Source of the DNA: Globisporangium splendens
Lineage: Eukaryota; Oomycota; Peronosporomycetes; Pythiales; Pythiaceae
Direction of reading: 5' to 3'
Length of the DNA stretch: 64,000 nt
Assembly (NCBI GenBank): GCA_006386115.1
Contig: VFIW01000076.1
Location: forward strand, 363,726-427,725
The notes under the pieces were generated by a model. The model was not told the DNA's origin. It was given only the letters and a program-made list of their open reading frames with translations, and did no database searches. This document shows, piece by piece, positions 9,509 to 19,259 of this stretch (within the stretch, counting starts at the first letter, position 1; each line of letters starts with the position of its first letter). A program made the position numbers and the translations under genes.

Positions 9509-10159
9509 TTACAAGAACGCGACAGTGGCACTGAGCACGACAGCACTCATCGCTACCAGAGCCGTTGTTGAGAATGGCGAAGCCGCAGCAGCGCTGGCTT
9601 TTGGTGTCGGCGTTGGCGCCGTCGTCGTGGTCTTGTTGCTGGTACTGCTCGTATCGGTACTCGTTTTGTTGGCCGTGGTTGGGGTCGGCGTCGAGGTGGT
9701 TGGCGCCTTGGATGACGTCGTGTTAGTGTTTCCTGAGCTCGTCATGCTCGCCATGTCGTGCGAACCAGACATCATTGACATGTCGTGCGAGTCGTCCATG
9801 TCGTCCACGTCGTCCAGATCGTCAGCGGTGGCGTTGCTGGCGCTCACTGCCACGAGTTTGCAAGCCGCCTCAGTCGGGTTGATGATGCCGGCATAGAGCT
9901 GCTGGCCCGCGATGGTGCATTCGGGAAGCCCCAACGCTTTGGCAGTGGCCAGAAGCTTGATACACGCGTCGCTTTTGCAAAAGTTGGCGAGCGTCTCCGC
10001 TGTGATCGTCGTCGTCGTGGTCAAGCTGAATCCCGAAGCCGATTGACACGTTACGAGGTCTGGAGTTGCGAGTGCGACGGCAAGCGAGGCAGGACAGTCA
10101 GCAGCTTGAGAGGCGCTCAAAGCGGTGGCAACAGAAGCAATGAAGACAGCAGACTTCAT
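9509..10159 (-). CDS. Elicitin-like protein with Met/Asp/His-rich linker (ELL-5)
   Basis: The product has 216 residues. The signal peptide is about residues 1-20. Elicitin cysteines are at 22, 38, 61, 66, 81 and 100. The linker begins with an acidic Asp-Met-His-Ser segment containing two HDM motifs (DDSHDMSMMSGSHDM). A Thr/Pro/Lys-rich mucin-like part and a GPI-type tail follow. The Met/His/Asp composition recalls copper-binding stretches in other proteins; metal binding is inference. The ATG at 10159 is chosen because it starts the signal peptide and an Inr-like element lies just above it. Confidence 0.92.
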   Translation of the reverse strand: MKSAVFIASVATALSASQAADCPASLAVALATPDLVTCQSASGFSLTTTTTITAETLANFCKSDACIKLLATAKALGLPECTIAGQQLYAGIINPTEAACKLVAVSASNATADDLDDVDDMDDSHDMSMMSGSHDMASMTSSGNTNTTSSKAPTTSTPTPTTANKTSTDTSSTSNKTTTTAPTPTPKASAAAASPFSTTALVAMSAVVLSATVAFL

Positions 10160-10212
10160 GATTGCCAGGCGTTTTGGGGGAAAGAAGGAGAGATCACAAG
10201 TGCTGCAGAGAT

Positions 10213-10229
10213 CCAAATGGAGAATGGGC
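10213..10229 (-). promoter_or_regulatory. Inr-like core promoter of ELL-5
   Basis: The minus strand reads GCCCATTCTCCATTTGG. It has the CATTCTCCATTT core of the oomycete initiator but a weaker flanking region than the paralogues. Confidence 0.6.
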
Positions 10230-10690
10230 ACTGAGGTGTTGGCCAAAGTGCCAAACATTCGGAAACAACAATCGATAAGGCGAGCTTTTCGTTGGACTGA
10301 AGTACAGGGAAAGGACAGTTTATGATCTGGACGCATTCCGCTCGCTGTCCAGTGGTGAGCAGTTTGTTACCCAACAGACCTGATGGACCATCATCGAGAG
10401 GATGGATTTGTGCTGCGAACTTGCTTCATTTCTCCACTCCGAGCTTATTGGAAGCCAATGCAACTCAGCGATTGCCTCTCGTTGGCAATTTGATTCTTGT
10501 GAGTAAGGCTTGAGGACTGGTAAGTTGCCGTTGACCGAACTCCCCTCAATAACGTAAGATGGACAAGCTAACGTGGGTCGCAACCTTTTGCGGACATTCG
10601 ACAAAGAGCGTTATGTCTTTCGTGTAAAGAAGATCAATCGTTTAGATCAAAGGCGTATTCGCTCGTAAACAAGGAAAGACACTGTGTTTT
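10230..10690. other. Intergenic between ELL-5 and the truncated oxygenase-like gene
   Basis: I searched by eye for the missing N-terminal half of the following pseudogene and did not find it. No other feature seen. Confidence 0.5.
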
Positions 10691-11578
10691 CCTTTCAGTA
10701 GATGTGGTAACGACAATTGGCATGCGTACATCAACCTGGCTCAGCACCGTGAACTGGAGTCCTCGTTGCCTCTTCACGAAGACCACGGTCTGTTCATCGC
10801 GATGTCTGCGCCAAAGTTCTTTGACGTCCAAGCAACTGATGGTCGCAAACTGGTTGAGCGCCAACTCGCTGCGGATGCATCTGGTTTGGTGATTCAGACT
10901 GTTGCGGGCACTCGTGTGCGCTCTGCGCTGAACGAAGACGAAGTGGTGGTCATGGTGGGCACTGGCGCGTCGCGTTGGCTCAAGACGAGCCACACTCTCC
11001 CGGTCGTGATGCACAGCATGAAGATGCCAGAGAGTATGATTGGCGAGAGTCGCTCCCTGCGTGCGTGGTTTGGCAAGATGACGCTGTTGCCATCGCACCA
11101 GCGCATACTGCAGAACCCGAACGCGGTGTTCGATGAGCACGCGGACTCTACGAGACGCTACCTGCTGCAGCAGAAGGATGCAGACTCGGACGTGAAGGCA
11201 TTCGGGTGTGCCACAAACCGCCACCTTCAGGCGTCCGTGACGTGCACCAACAAGGCTTGCAAGCCAAAGTCTGGCTCCGAGACCACAGCCGACCGATGTA
11301 ACACGATCTGCAGCCGAAACCACGGCCCTGACGAAGCAGCCGAGTGTGTCTCGCAGTGCAAATGCTCAAAGGGGGGGGATGGCCAGGTTTGCTGGATGCT
11401 CTGCGTCCCAAGCCTCCCAACGAACAAGTGCGCCAAGGCCAATCAAGTGTGCGATGGGAGTGCGAACCCAATGGTCGTGTGCAATAAGCCAAAGAAGAGC
11501 ACCAAGTCCTTCAACTCATTCGAGGAGACCGTCACCACAGTACGCGAGGAAGACTCGTTCGAAATTGGCGGGAGGTAG
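10691..11578 (+). pseudogene. 5'-truncated copy of secreted 2OG-oxygenase-like gene
   Basis: The open frame matches the C-terminal half of the complete gene at 50613-52460. It has the HED metal-ligand motif (LPLHEDHGLFIAMSAPKFF), the following core and the Cys-rich region. It lacks the signal peptide and about 190 N-terminal residues. No ATG opens the homologous frame before the HED motif. It stops soon after the Cys-rich region, so the Ser/Thr-rich stalk and GPI tail of the paralogue are also absent. The left end has a pyrimidine tract followed by CAG, so it could be the last exon of a gene whose earlier exons were lost. It is best read as a gene fragment; a re-used short gene cannot be excluded. 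Confidence 0.7.
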
Positions 11579-12205
11579 CTTGGTTTATTGAGGTTGCTCA
11601 TGATGCACTTTTGCATTCCCTGTTTGTATATTGCGGAATTTCATATTGTGGCGTTAAAAGCTAGCATTTTCGTGTCCTCGTATTCGCCAAGCAAGCTTTG
11701 TTTGTTTGTTTGCTTGCTTTGGAGTGACTCGAAGCCAGTCATTCCTGTTGGCCAAGTTCAACAGACAACGGCTATTCTGACTGGTAATGACTTTTGTGGA
11801 TCTCGGATACTGTATCAAGTGATATTTGGCGACCTCTGTGTGAGATCCCTTGACCCATTTTGTAAATCAAGATAATCCATTCTGTCGATGCACTGAAAGT
11901 CTTGGCACAAGCCAATACTACTGGCTTAAAAGTTTCTATGTCGTGCCACTTTATTGGACAGAAAGATGTTTAATGCAGAACGACGCGAACGGATTGGCTA
12001 CAAGGAGACCGCACGCAAGCACAGTAATGTGTCAAAGCCTCTTCAAACAACATATTCTTCTGTTGACAGTCCATGTTATGGACAAAATCTACACATTTAT
12101 TGCAAACTTGAAACCCTCATATAATTGTTAAGACCCACACACAATATTCGTCCGCAGCAACACCAGATCAACACCAGCACAAAGCAAGAAGCAAGCACAA
12201 GAAGC
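11579..12205. other. Intergenic, promoter side of the RBMX2-like gene
   Basis: AT-richer than the flanking genes. No gene motifs. A weak initiator-like CATTTATTGCAAACTTG lies near 12095-12111. Confidence 0.5.
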
Positions 12206-13172
12206 ATGAACGTGATCGCCGAGATCCACCGCATCAACGAGCGCGAGCTGGAGCTTGGCGTGCCGTTCGAGGCGTCGTGGCACCAGAAGTACAAGGACTC
12301 GGCCTGGGTGTACGTGGGCGGGCTGCCCTTCGAGCTGTCGGAGGGCGACGTGCTCTGCGTGCTGAGCCAGTTCGGCGAGATCGAGGACCTCAACCTCGTG
12401 CGCGACGCCAAGACCGGCAAGTCCAAGGGATTCGCGTTCGTCAAGTACGAGAACCAGCGCTCGACCGTGCTCGCCGTGGACAACATGAACGGCGCGCGCA
12501 TCCTCGAGCGCGTCATCCGCGTCGACCACGTGCTCAAGTACAAGCTGCCGAAGGAGATCCAGGACCGTGAGGACGCCAAGGAGCAGGCCGCGCTCTCGAG
12601 CGACGACGATGGCGACGATGGCGCAAAGGTATGGACAAGTGTGTCCGTTTGGTGTATGTGTGGTGGCCATTCGCTTGCTAACGATGCGCTTACGTGTATG
12701 TGTTACATAGCCAAAGCAGCGCGGGTTGCCTGGTCATGCGTACGAAGGCAAAGAGTTGAATGGCAAGTACGACATCACGCATGGCCACAATGTGTTTGCC
12801 GCACCGGAAGAGACCAAGAAGGAGCGCAAGAAGCGCCGAAAAGAGGAGAAGAAGAGCAAAAGGCACGCCAAGAAAGTGCGCAAGATCGAGGAGAAGCAGG
12901 CCAAGCTCTTTGCCGAGATCCAGCAGAAGCGCAAGGCTCAGCGCGAGCAAGAGCTGCTGCAACAGCAGCGTCAGCGTGACGACGACGATGCTCCTGGAAA
13001 TGTACCAGTGGTGGAGGCGAGCGCGACAGGATGGCGAGGGCGCCTGGAACCGAATGCGCCGCGAGCGAACACAAGGCGGTCGGATGAACGCGGTAGCACT
13101 GGACCTCAAGATAGAAAAGATGGCGATAGCGCGAGAGATGCAAGCTACGGAGGGCTCAAGCGCACGCGGTAA
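12206..13172 (+). CDS. RBMX2: RBMX2/Ist3-like RRM splicing factor
   Basis: Two exons, 12206-12628 and 12711-13172, give 294 residues. The 82-bp intron is phase 0, starts GTATGG, has a branch-like GCTAAC and ends ACATAG. Residues about 1-30 match the conserved head of RBMX2/Ist3 (NERELELGV, then WHQKYKDSAWVYVGGLP). A single RRM follows, with RNP2 (VYVGGL) and RNP1 (KGFAFVKY). The C-terminal half is highly basic and coiled (KKERKKRRKEEKKSKR). In yeast and humans this protein belongs to the RES complex of the activated spliceosome, in the nucleus. The start at 12206 is the ATG that begins the conserved head. It converges with the WRAP53-like gene. Confidence 0.93.
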
Positions 13173-13259
13173 ATCGCTTTTGCTCAGCGGAAATGTAGGC
13201 AAATCTCTTCAATCTATTCTAAATATTGCAGGCTGATGGCGCACACGAAGCGGATCCTG

Positions 13260-14915
13260 TTACATGCCGTTTGCTTTAGTTTCACTTGGCTCGTATGCTT
13301 CTGCGTCAGTGACTCCGTTGTATTCGTACACGTGAAGGACATTGCGTGGCTGCGTCTCGACTCGTTTTACTGCCTCATCGTCGTCTTCCATGTCTGAAGG
13401 GAGGTCATAGTGGCGCTGTCCGCTTGCGACAGCGAGGCGTGCAGCACTCGGATCAGGAAAAAACGAGACACCGTTCGCCGCGTCTACAACGAAAAGCCAC
13501 ACAAACACGCAAATCATCAGTCGTCTTCTACGGAGACACTAACAAGGCGTGAAAATGGTTCACACCAGGCAAGCGGATGCCATCATCGACCAGTTCGCCC
13601 GTGAGCAGATCGTAGAGCAGCACTTTGCCGTCCTGACTACCCGAGACCAAGTACCGCCCCGCGCAGTGCAGATCAAACTCGATGCGCTGGTTCGTGTCCG
13701 CGATGCGATGGAACGTGTGCAGGATCCGGTTGGAGTTGCGGATGTCCCAGCAGTGGATCCGCGAATCGCGACGCGCCGCCGTGAACAGGAACCGTCCGTC
13801 GGGCGAGAACTGCACTTGCGTGATGCCTTTGCCGTCGTGGTCGCGCAGACACAGGAGCTCCTCGCCGCGGTCTTCCGTGTAGATGCACGTCGTGCCGCCA
13901 TATGAACCTGCCGCGTAGATCCTGACCACACGAACACCACAATGTTAAATCGCGTAGCTAGTTTGAGCTTGAAGCGTTTTGAACAGCGTACTTGGAGTGG
14001 TCGGGGTTGAAATGGATGGTGCTGATGATCCCGCGCTGCCCCTCGCGCGAGCGCCGCGTCTTGCTCAGCGACCGCGCCTTGAAATCCCGACTCGGCTGCG
14101 AGATGTCGAAGTAACGGATCATGCGGTCGAAGCCGCAAAAGATCTTGTCGCCTGTCGTGTTGAACGCGATGGAGTTGGCCGCCGCGATCTCGTCTAAATG
14201 GTCGTAAGCACGGTACGTGGCTCGCAACTGCAAAAGCACACACGGATATATAGACGATAGGTCACTAAGACGGCGCACAAGACAAGAGGCAACGACCTAT
14301 AGCAGCAGTGTTTGGTGCCGTACGTCTCCTGTGTAGGCATCCCACATGTGCACGGGCTGGTCGCGGCTCGTGCTCACAAAGATGCACGACTCGGGCATCT
14401 GCGAGTTCATGAACGGGTACCACGCAAAGTCGTACACCGCGCCGCCTTCTCTCGCCTGCAGAATAGACGTCTGCATTTATTTACACATAGAGTAACATGC
14501 ACCAACATGGCAATGGGTGTGTTACAGGCATGGCAATGGTCACGACTACCTGCTGGAATGGATAGACTCCACTTACAGCAGGAGGCGCATGAACGTCGCC
14601 GTTCATCTCGAAGAGCCGCAGGACGTGGTCTTCGCTGTTCGTGAGCATGCAGAGACCGTCGGGCGACACCTTGACGCCCTTGGTGAAGTTGTTGAAAGCG
14701 GACGAAGAAGACGAGCGCTGCTGCTGGAACTCGTGGTGCGCATGGAACACCAATTGCGACGCGGGCGTCTGCGGCGAGAGCTCAAAGTACGAAGGTGCTG
14801 CTGCTGTCGCGGCGGCGTCGTCTGGCATAGAAACACCAGCGCTGTGTGTGGAGGCGCCATCGAGAGTCGTTGCGTCAAGGCGCGGATCCTCTGCATCGCC
14901 ATGCGCTTCCACCAT
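13260..14915 (-). CDS. WRAP53: TCAB1/WRAP53-like WD40 protein
   Basis: Five exons read on the minus strand: 14915-14577, 14470-14324, 14227-13992, 13921-13566 and 13483-13260. They total 1302 bp and encode 433 residues. Introns are 70-106 bp with GT-AG ends. The order of motifs follows the human telomerase Cajal body protein: AVYDFAWYPF, LRATYRAYDHLDE, KIFCGFDRMIRYFD, GIISTIHFNP, YAAGSYGG, FDLHCAGRYLVSGS, and ANGVSFFP followed by ASGQR near the end. The family carries scaRNAs and telomerase RNA by binding their CAB boxes. The first 50 residues are low-complexity. The start is the first ATG of the first exon, and no other in-frame ATG gives a longer conserved protein. Confidence 0.92.
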
Positions 14916-15216
14916 CTCTTTGCAAGTGATTCGAAACTCAAAAATAGGACAGCGTTTGTCTTATTTAAGGGTCATGTTTATTCTATTTGACAGGTTGAGA
15001 CTTCAATGCGGCGACACCATAAATAGTTTTAAATACGGAGAGAAAGCCTTGCAAAATCGTAAATAAACAGGGTTGAGTCTGAGCCGACACAGTATACAAC
15101 CTGATCGAATCCCTTGGTAATCACACAAAAGGTCACATTGACAAGTATGCATCCTCCGCCATCCCTGGAGCCAAGATGCCTCGCCATTTCCTATCTAGAG
15201 AGTGCACCGCAAAGCC
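14916..15216. promoter_or_regulatory. Divergent promoter region between WRAP53-like and ERG3-like genes
   Basis: The 301-bp gap is the only space for both promoters. A weak initiator-like GCCATTTCCTATCT lies at about 15183-15196, just above the ERG3-like ATG. Confidence 0.5.
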
Positions 15217-16005
15217 ATGGACCTCGTGCTGGAGCTCACGGACGAGTACCTGCTGGATGCGCTGTACCCAGCGACGCTGGCGCGCGACGCACTGCTGCGG
15301 CAGGTGATTTCGGTCTCGGCCATCACGCTCGTGGGCGGCGCACTGCTGTACCTCTCGGGTGCGGGCTTTGCGTACGCGTTCTTCTTCGACAAGCAGCTCA
15401 TGCAGCACCCGCGGTTCTTGGACAAGCAGCTGCAGAGAGAGATCGTGTACTCGCTGCAGTCGATCCCCGTCATGACGGTGCTCATGTTGCCGTGGTTCCT
15501 CGCCGAAGTGCGCGGGTGCACGCGCATGTACAAGGACGTGAGCGAGTATGGGTGGACGTACCTGGTGGCTTCGATCCCACTGTTCCTCGTGTTTACGGAT
15601 ATGCTCATCTACTGGTTCCACCGGTGGCTGCATCACCCGCTCGTGTACGCCAAGATCCACAAACCGCACCACAAGTGGATCATCACGACGCCGTTCGCGT
15701 CGCACGCATTCCACCCGGTCGACGGCTTCATCCAGGGACTGCCGTACCACCTCTTCCCGCTTGTGCTCCCCATCCACCGCGTCGTGTTCCTCGTCATGTT
15801 CACGTGTGTCAACTACTGGACCATCAGCATCCACGACGGACTCCACGTTTCCAAGAACTCGTGGCTCAACGGCGCCGCGCACCACACGGTCCACCACACG
15901 GACTTTGTCTACAACTATGGCCAGTACTTCACGTTCTGGGACCGAGTCGCCGGATCCTACAAGGAGCCACCGCATGCGGAACCGGAAAAAGAGAAGGACC
16001 AGTAA
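15217..16005 (+). CDS. ERG3: ERG3-like sterol C-5 desaturase
   Basis: The product has 262 residues. It is a multi-pass membrane protein with the three histidine boxes of the fatty-acid hydroxylase/sterol desaturase family: HRWLHH, HKPHH and HHTVHH. The stretches NYWTISIHDG and YNYGQYFTFWDR place it with C-5 sterol desaturases rather than C-4 methyl oxidases. The enzyme acts in the ER and adds the C5-C6 double bond to a delta-7 sterol, using a di-iron centre. Many Phytophthora-type oomycetes cannot make sterols from squalene, yet a few late-step enzymes are kept, so this copy may modify host sterols (inference). A GTG-initiated frame begins 15 bp earlier, but the ATG at 15217 is preferred. Confidence 0.93.
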   Translation: MDLVLELTDEYLLDALYPATLARDALLRQVISVSAITLVGGALLYLSGAGFAYAFFFDKQLMQHPRFLDKQLQREIVYSLQSIPVMTVLMLPWFLAEVRGCTRMYKDVSEYGWTYLVASIPLFLVFTDMLIYWFHRWLHHPLVYAKIHKPHHKWIITTPFASHAFHPVDGFIQGLPYHLFPLVLPIHRVVFLVMFTCVNYWTISIHDGLHVSKNSWLNGAAHHTVHHTDFVYNYGQYFTFWDRVAGSYKEPPHAEPEKEKDQ

Positions 16006-16237
16006 GCAAGTGAGACCCTCTTCTATGCTGCAAGTTGAGTATGTTGCTGCAGCAGCGCGCGCAAGTTCTGTTTTTGAAAGCGCGATGATTGTTTTCCGAG
16101 GTCTTCCATCGACCTCTCATTGGCAACCACCACCAAAATTGCTGCACAATAAACGTATCTAAAAGAGACTTTGCCTTCCTCTTGGACATCGCCTTCTTCT
16201 CTCTATTAGTGTGCTCGCTTGGCAAATGTCTCTTTAC

Positions 16238-18595
16238 TTACTCCTCCTGCACCCTCGGAAACGACTTGGACTCGATTTGATGGCGAAACTCGTTCCTCAT
16301 CTAACAAAAACCAACAAAATGATTAGTCAATACGGCAGCAACATTCAGAGAGCATTCTGTAGCTCCTCGTACGTACCTCGTTGATATCATGGATCGTGAA
16401 CTTCTGTGCAAATCTATCACGATTCGCGCTTTCCGAGTCGAACGACTGGAACAGTTGCTGCAACTTGGACGGGAGCAAGCGAGACCGCAGTCGTGGCGAC
16501 TCTTTCGTAGGTGACGGAGATGCAAACAACATCGGTGCAGCAGTCTCTAGTTGTTTGTCTTTCCGTTTCGCAGCTGCCTTGTCGTCGTGATCGCCATCGC
16601 CCTCACGGACAGAGCTTTCGCAGCCGTCGCTCCGACTGCTCGTCGAGTGCAGGAACCGCATGAACTCGTCGTCGTCGTGCAGATCTGTCCCCAGTCCACG
16701 TACGATGGTGTGAACATCAGACTGCGTTTTCGCATGCAGAATCTCGTCTTCGGCCAGCTTCAGGATCCCAACTGCGACCGTGAAGAGCACTTCCTCGCCG
16801 TCTAGAAAGAACCAATCCCACACGCGCAGTGCCGATTCCGTCGGCAACGTGCACACAAACGCGCACAGAAACCAATGCAGCGTCACCAGAGGAATCTGGA
16901 TCCCGCATGCCTCGAGTCGTGCAGCAACGCCGGGTAGCTCCTGGTCGATCAGCCACTTGAACACGAGCTGGTCGGTGTGGGTACCCACCATGGACTGCGT
17001 GTAGTTGGCCGCTGGTAGGTAATTCTTGTGCAGCATAACGCAGAGCAGCCAAAAGGCATCTTCCTCGTCCATAAATAAGAGCGTCATGCCTGCAATGAAG
17101 TTCATCGACTGGCAGTACCCGATCGACGGGTTGTGTAACGAGTACGCACAAAGCACGTTCTTGAGCTCAGTCTTCCCTTTCTCGGTCTGCAGCACCAAGG
17201 AAACAAATAGAAACAGGTTAATCATGAGGTCTTTTGCTCTTCACTCTACCAACTTGCACGCGTGTAAAGCGAAACGTACTTGGAAAAACGGGTGCTCTGG
17301 GTAGGTGCGAGAGATGTCTTTCTCTATGTCCCCGATAGACTAAATATCCGATAACAAACATGTTAGCTCGCAGGCAAACACACTAATATAAGTGCAATGA
17401 ACGAACCGGAGACGAGTCGCGCTGCGAGAGAAGCTCCTGGAAGTACGTGGCGCCAAACTTCTTCCGATACCGCGTCACTCCCGCCAAGATACTCCAGATC
17501 CGCGGACGAAGGACAACGGGGACGCCGCTGAGCACGAGTGACTAGAAACACATCCCCAAGTTAAAAATATGAGTACGAGCTCAGTCAACAAGCACGACCG
17601 TAGCAACCAAGCGTCGATATCACGTACTCGAAACTCTTGGGTTAGCACTGTTTTGCTTGCCGCTTGCTCTTTGGCAAACCGATCGTAATAGTGCTCGTCG
17701 CTGTTTATTCGATCATCCAATGCATCTAATCCATTGTGTCGGTTCACAAACTCGGCCCATTTCTTCTCATGCTCATAACGCTAGCGACACAAAAGCAACA
17801 ACAGAGCAGCAGTTCATATCCATTGCGAGCATTCGCGTCCAAAATCTGCATACTGGCACGTACCGTGATCTTCCGTTTTCGTAATTGCTTGCGATACTGC
17901 AAGATGTACTTGTCGTCCTTGGCGAAGCCGTACTGGTCTCGGTTCACGAGCACGGGCTCGTGCTTGAAGAGCTCCATGGGGAGCACCGCTGGGTTCAGAA
18001 ACCGAATCACGCGCGGCGATACGGCGTGCTTGAGCTTGTGGAGCACGTCCTGGAAGCTGAGTTGCGAGAGGTCCACACCGTTCACCGCGACAACAACGTG
18101 ACCCGGACGGATAAACTTCTTGGAAAGCGCGTATGCCACACTGCCGCGCTTCACTTCCTTCACGACCGTGTACTTGCCGTAGAAATCGGTCTCGAGGTCA
18201 ATCCCCAACGGCACGTGCTCACGCCCCAACGGGTTCTTCGGGAACTCGATTTCGTACTGCTCAATCGCATCGATTTTCTTGCAGTCGTCCTCAGAATACT
18301 CGAGCTCACGCTCCTTCGCCACGCTCTGGTACTTGCGCTTTACCACGCGCGCAAGGCTGCCCAGCGGCGGGTTGTCGCCCACAAGCTGCGTCAGTCGAGC
18401 GTTGTTCAGTTTCTGCTTGGAGGCGGCAGTGCTTCGAGACGCCGATCCACACGAAGCAGGCAAAGACGATCTGCAGCTGCTTTTCTGCGCATCGCTTGTA
18501 GAGGGCGTCGTAGCAGAGGCGGATGTCGCCGTCGACTCCGAGTGCGTCATCACATTGGAGCTCTTGGCGCGCGTGAGCAGGTCGCGCAGTCCCAT
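16238..18595 (-). CDS. PDZ-TBC domain RabGAP-like protein
   Basis: Six exons: 18595-17864, 17780-17628, 17541-17407, 17339-17280, 17186-16377 and 16300-16238. They total 1953 bp and encode 650 residues. All five introns are phase 0 and 67-93 bp long. Residues about 135-215 form a PDZ-like fold (RPGHVVVAVNGVDLSQLSF). A TBC domain follows (about 295-560) with the arginine-finger motif (GVPVVLRPRIW) and the glutamine-finger motif (GYCQSMNFIAGM). TBC proteins speed GTP hydrolysis by Rab GTPases in membrane traffic. Both catalytic residues are present, so the GAP is probably active. The tail is charged. The start MGLRDLLTRAKS is chosen; an in-frame ATG at 18658 would add 21 residues. Confidence 0.9.
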
Positions 18596-19259
18596 CTGGC
18601 ACTCTTTCTTCTTCTTGCGCTGTTCACACGCACGCACGCTTGACGAGCACGACACCAAGAGCAGCAGGAGCAGTAGCTAAGTGATGTGCGTGTGAACACA
18701 GAGAACAGTGAGCGCTTGCGTCGTTCCTGCTCTTGTAATGCGCACACGCGGAAGTGCCGGTCTATCTATGGCTTGTGCGCGCGGTTCTTTCCCAATTGTG
18801 TGACAGCAGCACGCTTTTAGTTTCGACATGGGTAACTTTGCTAAACCAGTACTTCCAACTTGAGTCTTGCCATTAATATGACTCGGACATTACAGGTTCT
18901 GTCCAATAAAGCTTGATTGCGTAAAAGAAGAGTAACCATCAGTAGTGTAAACATCACCTCTTAAATATAATATATGGTTACTTGTTGTGTTTTGTAAAAC
19001 GGGGGAATGCTCTGTTTCTCAGTGCTTTGCGCTCCATCTTACTCAATACTCACTGTGGTTTATAGTGTGGCCCACCTTATTTAGGTACATCTTTGGGCAA
19101 TTCATTCTTCGCGCGCCACCCATTCATTTTTGAATTCCTTCCCTCCCCCCTTTCCACAGTCATCTTCCATCCTCCTAGTCGCTCACACAACACAACGGGA
19201 AAACCACCACAGCAATTCATTTTCTCGCCACAAAGCGAGGCGACCATCACTCTCTTTTG
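18596..19259. promoter_or_regulatory. Divergent promoter region, RabGAP and BED/hAT genes
   Basis: No gene. A plus-strand initiator-like TCATTTTTGAATTCC at about 19124-19138 lies about 120 bp above the ATG at 19260. The middle (18950-18990) is AT-rich. Confidence 0.5.

Noticed and set aside
12629..12979. Read-through of the RBMX2-like exon 1 without splicing (284 residues)
   Set aside because: Intron borders and branch site are clear, and exon 2 continues the conserved protein in frame.
15133..15975. 280-codon minus-strand frame opposite the ERG3-like gene
   Set aside because: Arg/Val/Asp-rich shadow of high-GC coding sequence; the opposite strand has clear family motifs.
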